From: Zancudomyces culisetae
Taxonomy: Eukaryota; Kickxellomycota; Harpellomycetes; Harpellales; Legeriomycetaceae
DNA length: 25,349 nucleotides
Direction of reading: 5' to 3'
Assembly: GCA_001969505.1 (NCBI GenBank)
Contig: LSSK01000647.1
Location: 1-25,349 of the forward strand
Positions 19,068 through 25,349 of the stretch are shown piece by piece; positions within the stretch are counted from its first letter, which is position 1, and each line of letters starts with the position of its first letter. Made by a program: the position numbers and the translations under genes. The notes under the pieces are model-generated. The model was not told where the DNA came from and ran no database searches. It saw nothing but the letters and a program-made list of their open reading frames with translations.

Positions 19068-21048
19068 TTTTATAACATTGGGCTAGAAAACTATTTATAA
19101 ACACTGTTTTTGCTTCTGATATTTTATATATCAATCGTTAAAACCTTATTTGATTAATATTGTCTAGCTTGAATATCCTGTATCTGAACATGCACAAATG
19201 TATAAGCGGCAGTTATAGAAAATAATATTTGTGAATATTCGGCTATGCAGTATCCTTTTTTTCTACTTTAAGAATCCAGATTAGCACATTTCGCTTTTTA
19301 AATCAGAACTCTTTTTCTTTTCTAACTTGATGTTTAAACTCTTGCTAAAGGGAAATATTAGATTATTTTCTGTAAACAGACTTGGCCAATAGCCATCGTA
19401 TTTTTGTTTGTTTTTTCCACCGTTTTTAAGTAAGTATGGACTGAAAAGGATATTACACAAAATCTGAAATAGTCTGGATAAAAACATTTAAAGGACTGCA
19501 AAAAAAAACAATACAAGCTGGAGTACACAAGAAATTGCGATTATTGGTAATCCAGTCGAGTTTTGATCTCAGTGCAAGATCAGTTTAGTATCTATGGTAT
19601 GTTTTTACATGCTCATCCCCACTCATTTGCCTACATTTAAGCAATGAAATGCTGAGTAGCTTTGTAATACTTATGATTTTAATATGTGCCTTTCTATCTT
19701 CCTCGCTCCAGGCTGAATATCGAGGTTTAGTTAAAATGGTGAGTTTTGACAGGATACAAAGTATTAAAGTATACAGTGTTCACTCTACAGAGGAGAATGA
19801 TATTGTTATAGGTTCAACCAGTTAATGGGGCCATATACGAAATCCGTAGAGTCTCGATATTGATCTCCAATGTACATCGCCCTTGTCTGTTGGATCCATT
19901 ACGATGTTTATTAACTTTTTACACAAATATATATCAGATGAGATGCCATTTACTAACTTAGTAAATATTTTGATGTAAAAGTCTATTTTAATGAAGCACG
20001 AATCTATTTGCACTGAATTTTAATCTGGGGCACAAAATTAAAAGGTGAAAAGCCATTGAAATACGGTTTTTAATCTCTCTTAAAATGAACTCGAGTTTAC
20101 TAGGGCCAGGGTTCATTACTATTTTAATCTATTGAATAATTGCCTATCATTCATAAAAGTAATTTATTAAGTCAATTTTTACAACGGACACTGGCTTGGG
20201 TAATCCAGCACCAAAAATATACTGTGCATATCTGGATTTCAAATACTCTAGTTCAGGTACGACAAACATTTGCTATAGTGGACTTGTGTTTCTTGAATAT
20301 GACTGCTTTATAGCGTTAGGTGTGGGTTCTCAAAGCATAATTTTACAGTGCCACCTCTTTCCAAAAAGAAAAAGTGTGCGAAACCCGGAAACACCAGATT
20401 TGCTGTGAACATTTCAGTAAATTATTGTCCAGTGAGAGTATTCCCTAATCACCATTTACTTTGTCATGTTACTCCGCTCCAAATTCACAATGAAGTACAA
20501 ATAAAACCTATGGTTTCGAATCCTAATTCTGGTTTGGTTATTTATTTCCAATATTTATCTAGTGTTTATTGGGAAAAAATACTTTAATAATAAACACAAA
20601 TAAAAATCCCCATCCTCCAAAAATGCTTGGCTGGTTAAATACTCATTTAAACGTAATTTGTACTAATTACTACATTAGTATACAAATACACACGCTGTGG
20701 GTATTCAGACATCGCCTAAAAAATAGTTTTATGGTGGTACATAATTCGCCGAATACCCTCCAGTAATTACTAATAAATTTGGGTCAAAGAAATAGTTGCC
20801 CAATTTTTATTGGAATAAAAAAACTCAATTATTTATTTCTTGCCAAACAAAAAGAAAAAAGAAAAAAAAAAAAATTAAGGTAACTAGAGGGTCAGATCTT
20901 TTCAGCTAAAGTCACATTATAGATATATTTAACGTCATATTTCTAATGCCAGTTTTCGTGTTCTTATAAACTTTTTTACAAAACAGAAATAAAAAAAATA
21001 AAAGCAAGAGGGATTTAAACTTCTGCTAGCTTAGTAAATGGGAAAAAA
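19068..21048. other. long divergent intergenic region with protein-like broken frames
   Basis: This 2-kb region separates CAF-1 (-) and ceramide glucosyltransferase (+), so both promoters should be in it. No intact gene is evident, but stop codons are fewer than expected for such AT-rich DNA. On the minus strand, one frame from about 20013 down to 19457 is interrupted by only three stops (for example …RYSAWSEEDRKAHIK…), and a second frame covers 19445-19281. Another minus frame covers about 20590-20018 with several stops (…YAQYIFGAGLPKPVSVV…). The plus strand is also open over 20166-20408 and, one frame over, 20348-20587. This may be an old pseudogene or transposase remnant, or one or more small multi-exon genes. 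An A-rich tract lies at 20848-20877. Confidence 0.35.
19594..19961 (+). CDS. weak candidate for a small multi-exon gene
   Basis: Strong splice signals on the plus strand outline a small gene: ATG followed at once by GTATGT (19594-19596 | 19597), acceptor CTCCAG at 19711, a 27-nt exon 19712-19738 (AEYRGLVKM) with donor GTGAGT, and acceptor TTATAG at 19811 opening an exon that reads VQPVNGAIYEIRRVS to a TAG at 19961. Intron lengths (115 and 73 nt) suit the window and all phases are zero. The product would be 59 residues, or longer if a donor at AAT|GTACAT (19872) is used. I do not recognise it. The minus strand is also open over the same bases, so this remains weak. Confidence 0.3.
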
Positions 21049-22552
21049 ATGACTATGGGCTTTGAGGGAAACCTTGCAGTGGGGCTACTGGCACTACAAT
21101 ATGCAATTATCGGCGATTGGCTTGTGTGTATGATTTTTCATATATTGGGGCATCTCTCCATGTAAGATAATTATTAATTTACTCAAGATTGTACAGTAAT
21201 TCTACTCACCGGATGTCATTTACTAAAATGTTGGCATGTACTTGATAAGAAAAGGTGTTTATTTAAAGCTTATTTCAAACTTTATTTTGTAATTAAAAGA
21301 AATTGTGCAATTTGTTACATTTAGACGGAAGAGGTATGCAAAGCAGATGGATTTTGATAGGCTAAGAAAACGAAAGGAATGTATTATAGATGGTGTAACT
21401 ATCGTAAGACCTATATGTGGAATGGAAGAAGGTTTGCTCGAGAATTTAATGTGTAGTTTTGATCAGACATATCAACAAAAAGAGATTATATTGGCAGCAG
21501 AGAGAAAAGAGGACATCCCGTGGGACATAATAAAGAAACTGGAACAGGGATATCCAAATGCAGATTGGAGAGTGGTTATAGGTATATTTTATTCACTATT
21601 ATCGTTTATCTTGTTCGTTCAACCCTCTCAGCTTTGCAAGTGGATGAGTTGAGCAGTTTATAGAAAAAAACTCATTCAAACAAAATTTACTAAATTGATA
21701 GCCGGAGAAAAAATGTTTGAGAACCCCAAAGTAAGCAACATGAAAGCAGCTTTCGACGTCGCAAAATACGATATGGTTTGGGTTTGTGACAGTAACGCAA
21801 GGAGTGACTTGAATGCCTTGGAAAATGCTGTAGAAATATTTGAAAATGATAGCAGCGTTGGAGTAGTACACCATTTGATATGGGCAGTTGACGCTAACAC
21901 TATTGGAGGAGCCATTGAAACTGCTTTTTTAAACTCCACGCATGCTCGTATGTATTTGGCAATAAACTCTCTCAAACTTGACTCGTGTTTAACCGGAAAA
22001 TCGAATTTTTATCGAATCTCGAGTCTAGAGAAGTTCGGTGGAATAGCTGCATTTGGAAAGTACATTGCAGAGGATAACATGATTGGACAAAAATTGTGGA
22101 GAGATGGATTAGCCCACAGAATGACCTACAACTTGGCTTTAACTTCGGTCAAGGGTATGTCTCTTTCATCATATTTCAAACGAAGGATTCGTTGGGTTAG
22201 GGTGAGAGTATGTACCGTTCCGGGTGCTGTATTATTAGAACCATTTACTGAAAGCGTAGTCGTTGGAGTGTTGACATCACTAGCCTTAAATAGCTTGTAT
22301 GGGGTTCCTAAGGCTCAGTTTTTGATTTGGCATTTCCTATTATGGTTTATAAGCGATTTTATGTTGTTTCTTAGACAACGTAAACAAACAGAAGGAGGGA
22401 TTCCAAAACTATCGATGCAGCTAATTCTTTCGTACTTTATACGAGAGTTATCAGCTCTACCTGTCTGGATTATTGGGATTTCTGGAAACACAGCAAGCTG
22501 GAGGGATAAATTGTACAAAATAAATTTTGATGGTTCAATAAATGCGATGTAA
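21049..22552 (+). CDS. UGCG: ceramide glucosyltransferase (glucosylceramide synthase, GT21)
   Basis: The product transfers glucose from UDP-glucose to ceramide on the Golgi/ER membrane, making glucosylceramide. Three exons fit in phase: 21049-21161, 21325-21581 and 21702-22552, giving 406 residues, close to the animal enzyme (394). The N-terminus (about 5-37) is a membrane anchor. The GT21 motifs are all present: D1 at Asp101 (KEDIPW), D2 at Asp153 (WVCDSN), D3 at Asp248 (IAEDNMIG) and the (Q/R)xxRW motif as RRIRW at 284-288. FENPKVSNM and DVAKYDMVWVCDS match the family closely. C-terminal hydrophobic stretches (about 294-352 and 361-384) fit the membrane-associated end. The first ATG is followed by a second in frame two codons later. 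All catalytic residues are intact, so activity is expected. Confidence 0.93.
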
Positions 22553-22766
22553 TAATTATGCCGTTTCTTAGCTAGGAGTTGGTTTCGTGACCTCCCTACC
22601 TATAATGTTGATATATTTTTGTATAATTCAATTTTAATTAAATATTTTCTGTTATATTCTGATAATATATTTTGTTAATTAACTGACAAGACGATACTTT
22701 GGTATGATTTAATTAGTACATGATTAATCCAATAGTAACTATAAAAACTACAAAAATGCTATAAAA

Positions 22767-22871
22767 ATGGTCGATTCGGAAACTAGATCGAAAAAAGTAA
22801 AAATGGACTACCCATATGCAAAATCTGTTCCATCCGACTTAGACTATGAGCAAAGCTTCAATATATATTAA
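22767..22871 (+). CDS. 34-codon small ORF
   Basis: ATG in a good context (AAAATGG) opens a short frame beginning MVDSETRSKKVKMDY and continuing to a TAA. The amino-acid mix is hydrophilic and looks coding, unlike the surrounding sequence. A possible donor GTAAAA follows SKK, so this may be only the first exon of something. No family recognised; it could equally be chance. Confidence 0.2.
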   Translation: MVDSETRSKKVKMDYPYAKSVPSDLDYEQSFNIY

Positions 22872-22934
22872 TTGTATTGATAATATAAACGAAATTACAC
22901 CCTTACCAAATATATTTTAAACCCAAATCAACAT

Positions 22935-23000
22935 CAAAAACAAAAACAAAAACAAAAACAAAAACAAAAACAAAAACAAAATAAAAACAAAAATAAAAAT
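22935..23000 (+). repeat. CAAAAA microsatellite
   Basis: Seven perfect CAAAAA units (22935-22976) are followed by degenerate CAAAATAAAAACAAAAATAAAAAT to 23000. Confidence 0.9.
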
Positions 23001-23076
23001 GTGCTAAAAGGATACTTTAGAATAATAATAAAGCAAAAAGCAGATAACATAATCTGATAGTTCAATGTTCACTGGC

Positions 23077-23185
23077 GTATAATTATCTCAGTCAAATGGT
23101 AGATTCAAATGTACACAACCAGCGTCAAACCGGTACTAGTTTATGTGATTTTTAACAGACAATTGAACATTTGACTGAATTATAC
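23077..23185. repeat. imperfect inverted repeat
   Basis: The left arm GTATAATT-atct-CAGTCAAATG (23077-23098) pairs with the right arm CATTTGACTGAATTATAC (23168-23185): 18 matched bases with a 4-nt insertion in the left arm and a 69-nt spacer. The spacer contains ACCGGT. It could be a small non-autonomous element (MITE), a hairpin RNA, or the 3' structure of the minus-strand candidate at 23286. Confidence 0.5.
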
Positions 23186-23285
23186 TATATATTTATCTAA
23201 TAACTAAATAGCTATATAATCAACTAACGATTTCTATTTATTCTAGTTAAAAATTAAAAGCATGAACTAAGCTAAGAGTAAGATG

Positions 23286-23578
23286 TTACAAGGTTGGATC
23301 AAAATGTTCATAAACGTTACAAACTTGGCTATTTATACTTCTAAGCTCTACATAACAACTATCTGTATAATTAGCCGTTGTGTAAAACATCACGGCACCT
23401 TTGGTGTCTCGCACGTCACCCGTTCGTACAGATGTAAACCTAGATAGGGTATAATACTTGCTTGGTTTAACAAAAAGGGTGTCTTTTTGGATTGAGAAAC
23501 CCCAGTCTCAAAATAGTTTAATTTTCATGTTTCTAACTTTTCTCTTGCGTCTGAGTTTGTCTTCGTCGTACATATCAT
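23286..23578 (-). CDS. candidate exon or pseudogene of unknown family
   Basis: On the minus strand 23507-23286 is open for 73 codons and ends in TAA. It reads like a real protein (…RFTSVRTGDVRDTKGAVMFYTT…, then two cysteines in SCYVEL and QVCNVY). It has no start codon and begins just after an in-frame TGA. The simplest in-phase model is a 7-nt first exon, ATGATAT at 23578-23572, and a 65-nt intron ending GAG at 23507, giving 75 residues, but the donor GTACGA is weak. The frame upstream of the TGA also looks coding (MYDEDKLRRKRKVRN), so a decayed gene is equally possible. Confidence 0.3.
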
Positions 23579-24140
23579 TGAAGCTTGATTATGAGATATT
23601 ATTTTTATTTAATTCTTGCAAATCTTGATTATGTACATTATTATCCGATACATTTTGTACAAAGGTTGAGCTAATTACCAATTGCTGAAGATTACTAATA
23701 TCATTTTTAATATTTTTTCCCCTTTTCTATTCTTGTTTGTGTTGTGAGTTTAAAGAGGGAAAATATTAGTTTTCTTGTAATTTCAAATGAAGTGGTTGTT
23801 TTGTATACTTTTCTAAAAGTAAAATGGGTTGATAATAGACATGTTTTTGTAAAACGATGTTAATAATATAGGATTAGCATCATAGCCCTGTTGTTAAAAT
23901 ATTTATACCCTACTTTCATGAAAATCAGGTGGTAGAAGTAAAATATTTATACTAAGGTGTCCAGATTGTTTCTCTTTTATAGTTTATTCTTTTTTCCAAT
24001 AATATAAAAATCTCACAATGATATATTAAATTATTCATATTGACCCTCACTTAAGGAAATACATTGATCATATTTGAACCCTTCACCAACCTTGTGTGTT
24101 AATATATTTCAAGGGCACCGATTTCCAGAAAACAAATAAA

Positions 24141-24362
24141 ATGGCTTCGCATATATGGAATACCAAAATACTAAAAGGTAGTAGGGCGGGATTGACCAAG
24201 AGATTTATTGTGATGACCAGCAAGTTATGCATGGCAAGTCACTTTACATATTCTTTGGCACAACAAACTTTGTTTAATCCTGTTGTAAATATAATTAAAT
24301 TTAATTCTGAATACCGCAAATTAAAAGCGTATTATAATCACAATATATATGGTTATCCATAA
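24141..24362 (+). CDS. small protein of 73 residues, unknown function
   Basis: ATG at 24141 sits in a favourable context (AAAATGG) and opens 73 codons to a TAA. The product is basic at the N-terminus (WNTKILKGSRAGLTKRF), has a moderately hydrophobic middle and ends in a tyrosine-rich tail (KAYYNHNIYGYP). This would suit a small mitochondrial inner-membrane subunit; a distant likeness to ATP synthase subunit g (P-x7-F-x3-Y-x2-L near 48-63) is only a guess. No splice signals are needed. It stands alone in an AT-rich region. Confidence 0.35.
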   Translation: MASHIWNTKILKGSRAGLTKRFIVMTSKLCMASHFTYSLAQQTLFNPVVNIIKFNSEYRKLKAYYNHNIYGYP

Positions 24363-25349
24363 TTAACAACTGCTTGTGTTAAATTCAATTTAATAATGGA
24401 TACTAAAAATTTAAATCGATAGCTTGTAGACAAAAAAAGTAAATAGTAAGTAAAAACTGATGAAAAATCAGTCGAGTTGAAGATGCGAAAGACAGGAATA
24501 CCATGTATTTATTTTAAGAAAAGGTTGATTTAGCACATATATTCAAGTTTCAATTTGAAAGTCACAAAATCACAGTACTTGTGAAGTTAGTAATGTTAGT
24601 AAAAAATTCACTCAAGCACCAAAACCCAGTCGTTAGTCGCTCTGCAAATGTGGTTGAAGTTAAGAATTTTGCACCCTGTGTTTGGTTTATTGGTTTTGAC
24701 AATTTATAATTTACCTTTTAAACTTTTAATACTAATAAACTTGTGTTTTCATGATAATCTAGATTAAGAACGTTTACAAAACTCTATAATACCGCTATTA
24801 AATAACATCTATCCTTACTATAAGTATAGCTAATATTAATATAAAATAATAAAGTAAAATGAAACAGAGGTAAGTCAAAATATGTAAAGTATTGCCACTC
24901 AGTTAGATTTCAATACTATACTCAAAAATGTTGACAAGTAATTAACGACTGTAAATTAAAAAAACTTATTAAAAATATATATATTATACACACAGAAATA
25001 AATATTAAAAACTAAATACATCTTTATAGTTGATAAACGAGATTGACAAACTTAATTGACCAAGAAAAAGATGTGTAGTCCTTTATACAACTAAGCTTGA
25101 AATAAAACTTATTTAACTAAAGCTATTAATATAGATTGACTATTAGCTACCGAGATTATACACAATAATTATGGTATTAGCTAATCAACACACAGTTAAT
25201 TTAGAAAAGAAATAATAAATTATTGGTATTGTCATATTGTGGATATATTAAGGCTTATATAGAAATTTAGATATTAATTCAATTAATAAAACTCATCTCG
25301 AATACTCTAGTAGTCCGGAGTATATTAGTTTATTTAGTTCTAGGTTTAT

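Larger units (their letters stand above)
22553..25349. other. long AT-rich region without a clear gene
   Basis: About 2.8 kb of very AT-rich DNA with many short A and T runs. It contains a CAAAAA microsatellite, an inverted repeat and three weak coding candidates, each listed separately. Beyond 24362 I see nothing except AT-rich sequence; no RNA gene and no telomere-like repeat at the end of the window. Confidence 0.5.

Noticed and set aside
20505-20530. tRNA T-arm-like GGTTTCGAATCC
   Set aside because: No matching acceptor, D-arm or anticodon stem in the flanks.
23508-23510. In-frame TGA here and at 1393-1395 as selenocysteine or tryptophan codons
   Set aside because: Well-conserved genes in the window use TGA as a normal stop (GABA transaminase, CAF-1), TGG is common, neither family is a known selenoprotein, and I could not find a SECIS-like ATGA...AA...TGA fold in the nearby inverted repeat.

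Overview
This is a window of AT-rich eukaryotic nuclear DNA with short spliceosomal introns. The ones I can place are about 71-213 nt, GT..AG, with donors such as GTAAGT, GTATGT or GTGCGT. Gene content points to a fungus: a fungal-style MICOS subunit Mic19, a Cac1-type CAF-1 large subunit, a UGA1-type GABA transaminase, a bacterial-type PARG and a ceramide glucosyltransferase. The AT-rich, gene-compact, intron-bearing layout would suit an early-diverging lineage such as Kickxellomycotina/Harpellales, but that placement is inference. All exon models below were built by hand from reading frame, splice signals and intron phase; they have not been tested by alignment or RNA.

Layout. 1-1224: mostly non-coding, with a possible small membrane-protein exon on the minus strand (536-689). 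1426-2376 (+): bacterial/fungal-type poly(ADP-ribose) glycohydrolase, preceded by an in-frame upstream ORF and a double AP-1/Gcn4-like palindrome. 2576-4453 (-): divergent GABA transaminase, 4 exons, tail-to-tail with PARG. 5107-6422 (-): spermidine synthase, 4 exons. 6974-8036 (+): Mic19, 5 exons, head-to-head with spermidine synthase. 8448-9710 (-): ribulose-phosphate 3-epimerase, 5 exons including a 13-nt microexon. 10224-11992 (-): cytochrome P450, 2 exons. 12154-12892 (-): a 3-exon gene for a small basic protein that I do not recognise. 13126-15270 (-): intron-less long-chain acyl-CoA synthetase-like protein that has lost most of its adenylation motifs. 16175-19067 (-): CAF-1 large subunit, 6 exons. 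19068-21048: divergent intergenic region with protein-like but broken frames and a weak small-gene candidate. 21049-22552 (+): ceramide glucosyltransferase, 3 exons. 22553-25349: very AT-rich, with a CAAAAA microsatellite, an inverted repeat and three weak small ORF candidates.

Functionally this is a mixed housekeeping neighbourhood: polyamine synthesis, GABA catabolism, pentose phosphate pathway, cristae organisation, replication-coupled chromatin assembly and glycosphingolipid synthesis. It is not an operon or an obvious biosynthetic cluster. The most unusual items are the apparent ACSL pseudoenzyme, the GABA transaminase with altered cofactor-site residues, the RPE microexon carrying a catalytic aspartate, and small multi-exon genes that an ATG-to-stop ORF search would miss.
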